In this document: one piece after another, positions 5,739-12,012 of the stretch | Layout of the letters: each line of letters starts with the position of its first letter | How positions within the stretch are numbered: position 1 is the first letter of the stretch | NCBI GenBank assembly: GCA_903933765.1 | Contig: CAIZLI010000265.1 | Coordinates: 1 to 12,012, forward strand | Direction: 5' to 3' | Source of the DNA: an uncultured Bacteroidota bacterium | GTDB taxonomy: Bacteria; Bacteroidota; Bacteroidia; Chitinophagales; Chitinophagaceae | DNA length: 12,012 nucleotides | The notes under the pieces: generated by a model | What the model was told of the DNA's origin: nothing | The model's database searches: none | What the model saw: the letters and a program-made list of their open reading frames with translations, nothing else | Program-made: the position numbers and the translations under genes

Positions 5739-8180
5739 GTGAATTCAGAAAATAAAACAACATCAAAAGAGATTAAAAAAGGTCCAAGAAATTGGGTTAG
5801 ACTATTCTGGAAATATTACCTCATTGCAGCAGGTATCTTTTTGCTTTTTATACTCATGCTCAATTTTGGGTGGATTGGAGATATGCCCGATCTAGATGAT
5901 ATCGAAAATCCAACCGCTTCCTTGGCTAGTCAGGTTTATGCGCAAGATGGTACGCCAATGGGTAAGTTTTATTTAGAAGACAGAATAAGTGTGAAATACA
6001 GAGACATTAGCCCCTACTTATTGCAAGCATTGGTGGCTACTGAAGATAAAAGATTTTATGACCACTATGGAATTGACGGGGAAGGCTTATTAAGAGCAGT
6101 TGCTTTTCTTGGTAGTCAAGGTGGTGCATCTACCATTACCATGCAGACGGCAAAAAATTTATTTACGGATAACTGGGGTACCAAAAATAAACTCTTGAGG
6201 GTCATACAAAAAATCAAAGAGAGTATTATTGCCATAAAATTAGAGCGCAACTTCACGAAACAAGAAATCATCACGTTGTATTTAAATACAGTGCCTTTTA
6301 GTGAGAATCTTTTTGGTGTAAGCAATGCCTCTAGGTCTTTTTTCCAAAAGGAACCAGATCGTTTAACCATCGAAGAAGCTGCATTATTGATTGGCATGAT
6401 CAATGCACCAACTAAATACAATCCCAATAGGAATCCAAAATTAGCCATTGAAAGAAGAAACTTGGTATTGAATAGAATGGCTGGAGAGCAATACATCACC
6501 AACGATCAAGCAACTGCATTAAAAGCATTGCCTTTGGTGACTAATTTCAAGAAGCTAGACGAAAACAATGGCCTAGGCCCCTACTTTAGAAGTTACCTCG
6601 GGGAATACATGAAAAAGTGGTGTAAGGAACACAAGAAGAACAATGGTGACCCTTATAACTTATACAGAGACGGTTTAAAAATTTACACCACCATCAATCC
6701 TCGTATGCAATTGTATGCAGAGGAAGCAGTTGCTAGACATATGGCTTACCTACAAAGAGAGTTCAATAAACAATCCAATATTAAAACAGGTTCTGTTTGG
6801 AAAGACTTTAGTAGCCAATTAGAATTAGCCGTTAAACAAACAGATCGTTGGAGGAATTTGAAACGCGAGGATATGGAGGACACAGACATCAGAAAAACTT
6901 TTGATGAAGTTTTGCCGATGCGTGTTTTTGCATGGAATAAAAACAGGTTCATTGATACGATAATGACGCCTATGGACTCTTTAAAGTACCATAAGCAAAT
7001 GCTACAAACGGGATTTTTAGCAGTGGACCCTTTCACTGGTGAAGTCAAAGCATGGGTGGGTGGTATTGACTTTAAAACATTCAAGTATGACCACGTTAAT
7101 ATCAATACAAGAAGACAAGTAGGATCTACCATGAAGCCTTTATTGTATTCTTTAGCGATAGAAAAAGCAGGCTTCACACCATTTAGTATTGTTCAGGATC
7201 AACAACAAAATTTTGAAGGATACGGAATGGTACCTAATACGCCAAAATCTTGTACAGGACAAGCTATGCCCATGGCACAAGCTTTGGCCGAATCTAGAAA
7301 CTGTGCCACTGCCTATATCATGAAACAAATTAATGGGGATGGTAATGAGGCAGCAAAAGAATTGGTTGCTTATTTAAAAAAATCCAATATTCAAGCCGAT
7401 ATCCCAGCCTACCCTTCTATTGCTTTAGGTGCTTGCGAAGTGTCTCTATTTGAAATGGTGCAAGCTTATACGATGTTCCCAGGTGCTGGATACAATGCTC
7501 AGCCATTTTTCATCAATCGTATCGAAGATAAAAATGGCAATGTATTAGAGAGTTTCTCCCCACAAAGAAGAAAAGTGATTAGTGAATTAACAGCTTATTC
7601 GATGGTGAGTATGATGGAGGGTGTGATTTCAAAAGGTACTGGTAGAAGCATGTATTCTTATGATATTGGAACGCAAGCAGTCGCTGGTAAAACAGGTACT
7701 ACCAATGATAATAGTGACTTATGGTTTATGGGATACACCCCACAAATACTTGCAGGTGCTTGGGTGGGTGCAGATGATCGTTATATACGCTTTACAGATA
7801 ATTATTTCGGACAAGGTGCACATGGCTCCTTACCTATTTGGGCTTATTTTATGAATAAGGTTGCAAATGACCCAGCAAGTAATTTAGACAGAAACGCAAG
7901 TTTTGTGAGACCTGATAATTTAAGTACAGATTTTAATGTCAATTTTGTTGGCAAGGATTCAAGTATAGATTTAACAGTGCCAGATACAGATGCAGAGGGC
8001 ATCGCAGCAGAATCAGATTACAGTTTGATTTCAAATAATGAACCAACAATTGAAACACCTGTTGCAAATAATCCTCCAGCCAATAAATCTACATTACCTA
8101 AAAAGCCAACTATAGAACCTAAACAAGCAACCTCGCCTGCCAATAAACCAAAAGCGGTGATGCCAAAGAAACAGCGATAA
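5739..8180 (+). CDS. Class A penicillin-binding protein (PBP1A type: transglycosylase and transpeptidase)
   Basis: This is a bifunctional peptidoglycan synthase: it polymerises lipid II into glycan strands and cross-links stem peptides on the outer face of the inner membrane. After a short basic cytoplasmic N-terminus, one membrane helix spans about 27-46. The GT51 domain shows the catalytic Glu102 in ATEDKRFYDHYGIDGEG, then GGASTITMQTAKNLF (128-142), ERNFTKQEIITLYLN (169-183) and RRNLVLNRM (239-247). The transpeptidase domain has the three penicillin-binding motifs: SxxK with Ser463 and Lys466 (STMK), SxN as SRN at 519-521, and KTG at 651-653. Length (813) fits PBP1A. The final 45-50 residues are a Pro/Lys/Thr-rich, basic low-complexity tail that may bind the wall. 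The start is GTG with an AAAAGG site 6 nt upstream. It is probably co-transcribed with porW. It ends 7 bp from the convergent porQ stop with no visible terminator between. Confidence 0.93.
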   Translation: MNSENKTTSKEIKKGPRNWVRLFWKYYLIAAGIFLLFILMLNFGWIGDMPDLDDIENPTASLASQVYAQDGTPMGKFYLEDRISVKYRDISPYLLQALVATEDKRFYDHYGIDGEGLLRAVAFLGSQGGASTITMQTAKNLFTDNWGTKNKLLRVIQKIKESIIAIKLERNFTKQEIITLYLNTVPFSENLFGVSNASRSFFQKEPDRLTIEEAALLIGMINAPTKYNPNRNPKLAIERRNLVLNRMAGEQYITNDQATALKALPLVTNFKKLDENNGLGPYFRSYLGEYMKKWCKEHKKNNGDPYNLYRDGLKIYTTINPRMQLYAEEAVARHMAYLQREFNKQSNIKTGSVWKDFSSQLELAVKQTDRWRNLKREDMEDTDIRKTFDEVLPMRVFAWNKNRFIDTIMTPMDSLKYHKQMLQTGFLAVDPFTGEVKAWVGGIDFKTFKYDHVNINTRRQVGSTMKPLLYSLAIEKAGFTPFSIVQDQQQNFEGYGMVPNTPKSCTGQAMPMAQALAESRNCATAYIMKQINGDGNEAAKELVAYLKKSNIQADIPAYPSIALGACEVSLFEMVQAYTMFPGAGYNAQPFFINRIEDKNGNVLESFSPQRRKVISELTAYSMVSMMEGVISKGTGRSMYSYDIGTQAVAGKTGTTNDNSDLWFMGYTPQILAGAWVGADDRYIRFTDNYFGQGAHGSLPIWAYFMNKVANDPASNLDRNASFVRPDNLSTDFNVNFVGKDSSIDLTVPDTDAEGIAAESDYSLISNNEPTIETPVANNPPANKSTLPKKPTIEPKQATSPANKPKAVMPKKQR

Positions 8181-8187
8181 ATTCAGC

Positions 8188-9231
8188 CTATTCTTTTTGC
8201 TTTAAAGCGTATTGCAAAGTAAAATGATGGTAATTATTTCTTTGAAAAAAGCCTGTACCATATTGAAACTGTACTCTTTTATAAGGAAAACTAAACCCAG
8301 CACTTATGCCATTTAAACTATTGGGCTGGTTGGGCAGATTCAATTCGAATCTTCGAGCAAAATGATAGCCCAAATCTAATTCAAAACTTTGCCCAATATA
8401 CAATTGAGATCCTACAATAAGGTGGTTAAACAAATTTTGAAGTGACCCAGGTTTTTGATATCCCTCTGCATTGTAAAAATCCATATCATAAAAGTTATCA
8501 TTCCAAACCGATAAGCGCTCTGCTGTCACCGAGAATTGCAAAGGCGCATTGTCTAGTTTTTTGGACCAACCTAGAATTAAATTCAATGGTAGTTCTTCCT
8601 TGACTTGAAAATATTTTAATTGCGTTCCTACATTTTGCAATAAGACACTTAATTGTGACAATCCATTTGGTGCTAAATAACTCACCCCAACATCCATTGC
8701 AATGCCATTGGATCTATAAGGGCCATAGTTGGATTGTATGAATTTTAATTGTGTTCCAAAATGAAAATATTCTTGATAGGTTTTTGCAATACCCACTTGA
8801 ATTGAATATTCATTGGGATTGATTGATCCATATTCATTGCCTATGATATCCGTTTGTGCAATATTACCATAGTCCATAAAGTGCACACCCCATCCTACTA
8901 CCCAATCTGATTTTAATGTGTTAGCTCCATTTAAATCGTATTGCTGAATGCCAGCAAAATAAGGCTTCACACTTACTTGTAACTCCCCATCTAATTCGGT
9001 TGATAATAAAGCAGGTTGCGTCATTGCTAAACCTAGGTCATTCCCAATGGAACTAATATTAAGACCACCTAAACTTGTTGCTTTTGCTGTGCTAGGTAAT
9101 TTTAAAAATTGATACACTGCATTCCCTGCTGTGGTTTGTGCAAAAATAGGATTGCCCCCAATAAACCATCCGCTATTAAAATAGCAGGCAATCAAAAACC
9201 CTAGCCTGAAGATGAATTGAATTGAACGCAT
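8188..9231 (-). CDS. porQ: Type IX secretion system protein PorQ
   Basis: PorQ is an outer-membrane beta-barrel of the T9SS attachment complex (with PorU, PorV and PorZ) that helps anchor cargo proteins at the cell surface. The 347-residue protein has a signal peptide with a hydrophobic core and a likely cleavage after IFA (31). The family-defining mature N-terminus follows: AVYQFLKLPSTAKATSLGG at 38-56, then NDLGLAMTQPALLS at 64-77. The remainder is made of alternating short amphipathic strands and Gly/Asn/Tyr-rich turns typical of a PorV/PorQ-type barrel. It ends in a strand with aromatic residues (YHHFTLQYAL) near the C-terminus, as expected for barrel insertion. The ATG start is followed directly by a normal signal peptide. 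It lies 34 bp downstream of lon on the same strand and may be co-transcribed with it, but a candidate promoter sits in the gap. The convergent porW homologue nearby supports the T9SS assignment. Confidence 0.86.
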   Translation of the reverse strand: MRSIQFIFRLGFLIACYFNSGWFIGGNPIFAQTTAGNAVYQFLKLPSTAKATSLGGLNISSIGNDLGLAMTQPALLSTELDGELQVSVKPYFAGIQQYDLNGANTLKSDWVVGWGVHFMDYGNIAQTDIIGNEYGSINPNEYSIQVGIAKTYQEYFHFGTQLKFIQSNYGPYRSNGIAMDVGVSYLAPNGLSQLSVLLQNVGTQLKYFQVKEELPLNLILGWSKKLDNAPLQFSVTAERLSVWNDNFYDMDFYNAEGYQKPGSLQNLFNHLIVGSQLYIGQSFELDLGYHFARRFELNLPNQPNSLNGISAGFSFPYKRVQFQYGTGFFQRNNYHHFTLQYALKQKE

Positions 9232-9235
9232 GCAA

Positions 9236-9266
9236 CAAAGCTAGGGTTTGAAATTTAAAAATCAAT
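9236..9266 (-). promoter_or_regulatory. Candidate Bacteroidota-type promoter for porQ
   Basis: On the minus strand, ATTG (9266-9263) is followed by 19 nt and then TAGCTTTG (9243-9236). The second box fits the Bacteroidota -7 consensus TAnnTTTG exactly; the first matches three of four bases of the -33 consensus TTTG, and the spacing is as expected. The box ends only 4 nt before the porQ ATG, so the transcript would have almost no leader. It overlaps the lon stop codon (9268-9266). This is a match by eye in an AT-rich region, so chance is possible. Confidence 0.4.
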
Positions 9267-11695
9267 TAAACGAGGGCTAAATCTAGCACCTGTTGCATAT
9301 TTTTCACATAATAGAACTTCACTCCTTTAATAAAAGCTTGGTCAATTTCATTCACATCTTTTTCGTTTTGCCAACAAAGAATAATTTCTTTCATGCCCGC
9401 TCTTTTAGCTGCTAAGATTTTTTCTTTAATACCCCCAACCGGCAAGACCTGACCTCTGAGCGTGATCTCTCCAGTCATTGCTAGGAATGGTTTTACTTTC
9501 CTGCCAGTATAAGCAGAACTTAAAGCAGTCAAGATGGTGATACCGGCACTTGGACCATCCTTAGGCACCGCGCCTTCTGGGACGTGCATGTGAACAGACT
9601 TCGAATTAAATAAAGCAGGATCCACCCCAATTTTTTTAGCGTTGGCTTGTAAATAGGTCATAGCTGTTGTCGCACTTTCTTTCATTACATTGCCCAAATT
9701 ACCTGTTAATTTTAGTTCCCCTTTCCCTTCTGAAAGCAAGGTCTCAATGAATAGGATATCCCCACCCACATAAGTCCAAGCTAGGCCAACAGCAACACCT
9801 GGCATATTCACAGTCTTATAAATTTCATTGCTATACCTAGGCTGTCCTAAAATTTTAAGCAGGTCTAATCTACTGACAGTTGGTTTGATCTTATGCTTAT
9901 ACGCGATTTGTTTTGCTTGGTAACGCATGATCGAAGCCAATTGACGATCCAATTCACGCACACCACTTTCTCTTGTATAATCTTCAATCACTTTTTCTAA
10001 TACATTGTCCTGTATTTTGAAATTATATTTCTCTAAACCATGCAAAGATTTTTGCTTAGGGAACAAATGCCTTTTTGCAATTTCTACTTTTTCTTCTACC
10101 GCATAACCACTTAGATCAATGATTTCTAAACGATCTCTTAATGCAGGTTGTATTTGACTGATATCATTTGCAGTAGCAATAAATAAAGTCTTACTTAAAT
10201 CATATTCTGATTCTAAGTAATTATCATAGAAACTATGATTTTGTTCTGGATCCAATACTTCCAATAAAGCCGAAGAAGGATCTCCTCTTTGGTCTTTCCC
10301 TATTTTATCTATCTCATCCAATATCATAACAGGATTAGATGTCTTTACTTTACGAATGCTTTGAATGATTCTTCCAGGCATGGCACCTATATATGTTTTA
10401 CGATGCCCTCTGATTTCACTTTCATCATGAAGACCGCCTAAACTTACGCGGGTATATTTTCTGCCAATCGCATGTGCAATGGACCTGCCTAAAGAAGTTT
10501 TACCGATACCTGGAGGACCTAAGAAACAAAGAATCGGACTCTTCATATCGCCCTTCAATTTCAACACGGCTAAGTATTCTAAAATACGATTTTTGATTTT
10601 ACCCATACCATAATGATCATCATCTAACACCTTCTTTGCGTGTTTCAAATCATAATTATCATCTGTATATTCATCCCATGGAAGGTCTAATAATAAATCA
10701 AGGTGGTTGTACACCACAGAATAATCCGGTGTGCTTGGATGCATACGCTCCAATTTTTCTAGGCCATTCTGAAATAATTTCTTTGCAGCTTCTGGCCACT
10801 TTTTGCCTTCTGCCTTCTTTTTCATTTCAGCCACTTCGCGTTCGTTAGGATCACCGCCTAATTCATCCTTTATGCTCTTAAGTTGTTGCTGTAAAAAATA
10901 ATCTCTTTGTTGTTTGTCAATTTCTGTTCTAGTCTTATTGGCAACTTTATTTTTAAGCTCTACAAATTGTAATTCTTTTTGTAAATACGCTATTAATTTT
11001 TCGGCTTTCTCCTTAACGCCATTGATTTCTAATAAGCCTTGCTTCTCTTCTAAATCAATATTTAAATTACTCCCAACAAAATTGACCAAGAAAATGGGGC
11101 TTTCAATATTTTTTAAAATCATCGTTGCCTCAGAAGGAAAATTAGGAGACAATTGAATGATCTGTGCTGCTAAATCTTTAATGGTAGATAGTAAAGCTTC
11201 AAAATGTTTATCGTCTTTTTGAACAGGTGTATCTTCTATTAATTTTACTTTCCCTTTAAAAAATGGATCTTCCTCTACCATCTCTAATAATTCAAAACGC
11301 TTTTTACCTTGTATGATAATGGTGGTGCCACCATCTTGCATCTTGATCATTTTAATAATCTTTGCCACTGTTCCAATCGCACATAAATCTGCCGGATTAG
11401 GATCTTCAATATTGCCATCTTTCTGCGCCAACACGCCCACTAATTTATCTTTAGCATAAGCTGCTTTCACTGCTTGAATACTTTTATCTCTTCCTACAGT
11501 AATTGGAATGACTACCCCAGGAAACAAAACGGTGTTTCTTAAAGGCAGGATGGGGATCATTTCTTCTATCACAAGTGCAGGCTCATTCTCCATGTCCTGC
11601 TCATTAAAAGTAAATAAGGGAATGAATTCGTTGTCTTCTTCTGTTTTAAATAAAAATTGTTTATCCAATGTCTTTAGTTTTATAATTCTAGTCAA
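9266..11695 (-). CDS. lon: ATP-dependent endopeptidase Lon
   Basis: A cytoplasmic AAA+ serine protease that degrades misfolded and regulatory proteins. Domains in order: a Bacteroidota-type N-terminal extension (about 1-45, with EEDNEFIPL), the Lon substrate-binding domain beginning at IPILPLRNTVLFPG (47-60), a helical/coiled segment at 225-300, and the AAA+ module. The latter has Walker A GPPGIGKT (393-400), Walker B MILDEID (457-463), a sensor Asn510 and arginines in ALRDRLE (518-524). The protease domain has the catalytic Ser716 in PKDGPSAG and Lys757 in GGIKEK. Length 809 is normal. No ATG lies in frame before Met35. TTG at 11695 is the first candidate, while TTG at 11668 would give MDKQFLFKTEEDNEFIPL and has a purine-rich TAAAG upstream; it may be the true start. 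The conserved extension argues against starting at Met35. porQ follows after 34 bp. Confidence 0.96.
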   Translation of the reverse strand: MTRIIKLKTLDKQFLFKTEEDNEFIPLFTFNEQDMENEPALVIEEMIPILPLRNTVLFPGVVIPITVGRDKSIQAVKAAYAKDKLVGVLAQKDGNIEDPNPADLCAIGTVAKIIKMIKMQDGGTTIIIQGKKRFELLEMVEEDPFFKGKVKLIEDTPVQKDDKHFEALLSTIKDLAAQIIQLSPNFPSEATMILKNIESPIFLVNFVGSNLNIDLEEKQGLLEINGVKEKAEKLIAYLQKELQFVELKNKVANKTRTEIDKQQRDYFLQQQLKSIKDELGGDPNEREVAEMKKKAEGKKWPEAAKKLFQNGLEKLERMHPSTPDYSVVYNHLDLLLDLPWDEYTDDNYDLKHAKKVLDDDHYGMGKIKNRILEYLAVLKLKGDMKSPILCFLGPPGIGKTSLGRSIAHAIGRKYTRVSLGGLHDESEIRGHRKTYIGAMPGRIIQSIRKVKTSNPVMILDEIDKIGKDQRGDPSSALLEVLDPEQNHSFYDNYLESEYDLSKTLFIATANDISQIQPALRDRLEIIDLSGYAVEEKVEIAKRHLFPKQKSLHGLEKYNFKIQDNVLEKVIEDYTRESGVRELDRQLASIMRYQAKQIAYKHKIKPTVSRLDLLKILGQPRYSNEIYKTVNMPGVAVGLAWTYVGGDILFIETLLSEGKGELKLTGNLGNVMKESATTAMTYLQANAKKIGVDPALFNSKSVHMHVPEGAVPKDGPSAGITILTALSSAYTGRKVKPFLAMTGEITLRGQVLPVGGIKEKILAAKRAGMKEIILCWQNEKDVNEIDQAFIKGVKFYYVKNMQQVLDLALV

Positions 11696-11802
11696 AATGA
11701 CATAAGCCCCAGTTTAGGAATAGGCTTTATCAGTCTGTATATATATAGGCAATATTGATGCCAAAATGTATCAAATGTATGAAACCACTTTGAGTTAGGC
11801 AT
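11696..11802 (-). promoter_or_regulatory. lon upstream region with candidate promoter elements
   Basis: This non-coding stretch between lon and the terminator of the next gene should hold the lon promoter. Two candidates are visible on the minus strand. TACATTTG (11779-11772) fits the Bacteroidota -7 box TAnnTTTG exactly but has no good -33 box. TTGGCA (11764-11759), 17 nt, then TATACA (11741-11736) is a near-perfect match to the E. coli-type sigma-70 pattern, which is not the usual form in this phylum. A short direct repeat (AAATGTAT, at 11764-11771 and 11773-11780) and an alternating TA run (11738-11747) add local structure. No CIRCE-like heat-shock operator is seen. Confidence 0.4.
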
Positions 11803-11834
11803 AAAAAAAATCCTTTCCGAAATTTCGGAAAGGA
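11803..11834 (-). terminator. Strong Rho-independent terminator of the lipoprotein gene
   Basis: A perfect 24-nt palindrome (11811-11834; half-site TCCTTTCCGAAA) is followed on the minus strand by eight T residues (complement of 11803-11810). It lies 36 bp downstream of the lipoprotein stop codon and shields lon from read-through. Confidence 0.88.
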
Positions 11835-11869
11835 CCTTCTTGCAAGAAGTTATATTAAAACTTCTAGGA

Positions 11870-12012
11870 CTACTTAGTAGCAGCAGAATCAGTAGCAGTT
11901 GAATCAGTTGCCATAGCAGCAGAATCAACAGCAACTACAGCTGTATCAACAGTTGCAGCAGCAGAATCAGTTGTAGCTTCAGTAGAAGCACCACCACATG
12001 CAGTTAAAGCAG
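11870..12012 (-). CDS. Small Ala/Thr/Ser/Asp-rich lipoprotein, C-terminal part (5' end outside the window)
   Basis: The minus-strand frame entering from the right edge encodes 46 residues ending in TAG. It begins ALTACGGAST, where L-T-A-C is a lipobox: the Cys would be lipidated and become the mature N-terminus, so only the first part of the signal peptide is missing. The mature part is about 42 residues and low in complexity, with repeated D-S/T-A units (DSAAA, VDTAVV, VDSAAM, TDSTAT, DSAATK). Small lipoproteins of this make-up are common in Bacteroidota and usually have no assigned function. It lacks aromatic residues, and apart from the single lipobox Cys has no other cysteine. A strong terminator follows. 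The competing leucine-rich reading of the same DNA in another frame is an artefact of the repeated GCA/GCT codons. Confidence 0.72.
   Translation of the reverse strand, partial: ALTACGGASTEATTDSAAATVDTAVVAVDSAAMATDSTATDSAATK

Noticed and set aside
6746..7177. A 143-codon minus-strand frame inside the PBP1A gene
   Set aside because: It lies wholly antisense to conserved PBP coding sequence, has no family resemblance and no ribosome site; the same holds for the frame at 6116-6502.
10636..11156. Short plus-strand frames opposite lon
   Set aside because: They are antisense to conserved Lon sequence and show no protein-like features beyond composition bias.
11692..11934. An 80-codon leucine-rich frame on the minus strand overlapping the lon upstream region
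   Set aside because: It runs through the terminator palindrome and reads the lipoprotein repeat codons in the wrong frame (GCTGCT read as CTG/TGC), giving a false hydrophobic protein.
1..12012. CRISPR arrays, tRNA/rRNA genes, insertion sequences or a new defence system
   Set aside because: I saw no spaced repeats, cloverleaf-like segments, transposase motifs or terminal inverted repeats, and all long frames belong to recognised housekeeping or envelope families.

Overview
The window is a stretch of ordinary chromosome from an AT-rich member of the Bacteroidota, most likely of the Chitinophagaceae/Sediminibacterium type. This placement rests on two type IX secretion (T9SS) genes (a PorW/SprE homologue and PorQ), the AtpZ/AtpI-like gene pair, the N-terminally extended Lon form typical of Bacteroidota, and the near absence of strong Shine-Dalgarno sequences. 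The genus is an inference from remembered family patterns, not from any search. I see no mobile element, CRISPR array, tRNA or rRNA, and no abrupt change in base composition.

Layout, left to right. (1) The C-terminal half of sucC (+, cut by the window edge), followed by two hairpins, the second of which can also serve the convergent operon. (2) A compact minus-strand four-gene operon, read from 2481 down to 836: a membrane-anchored coiled-coil protein that looks like the N-terminal anchor of a Bacteroidota M23 peptidase but has no peptidase domain; AtpZ; a four-helix AtpI-like membrane protein abutting it; and a SprT-like zinc metalloprotease. (3) A 79-bp divergent intergenic region. (4) A plus-strand pair: a 1055-residue PorW/SprE-type TPR protein of the T9SS and, 10 bp later, a class A penicillin-binding protein (PBP1A type). 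(5) A convergent minus-strand pair, lon then porQ, with porQ ending 7 bp from the PBP gene. (6) A 174-bp gap holding a candidate lon promoter region and a strong terminator. (7) The C-terminal end of a small Ala/Thr/Ser/Asp-rich lipoprotein, cut by the right edge.

Functionally, the central block joins cell-envelope work: PorW and PorQ belong to protein export and surface attachment by T9SS, and PBP1A builds the peptidoglycan that the T9SS must span. Lon supplies cytoplasmic and stress protein quality control. The AtpZ/AtpI-like pair would normally lead into the F-type ATP synthase genes, but here it leads into a SprT-like gene instead.

I did not find a convincing undescribed system. The points most worth a second look are the peptidase-less M23 anchor gene, the AtpZ/AtpI pair separated from atpB and linked to SprT, the PorW homologue that lacks a lipobox, and a candidate porQ promoter close enough to the ATG to give a nearly leaderless mRNA. 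Several starts (sprT-like, PBP1A, lon) are not ATG.
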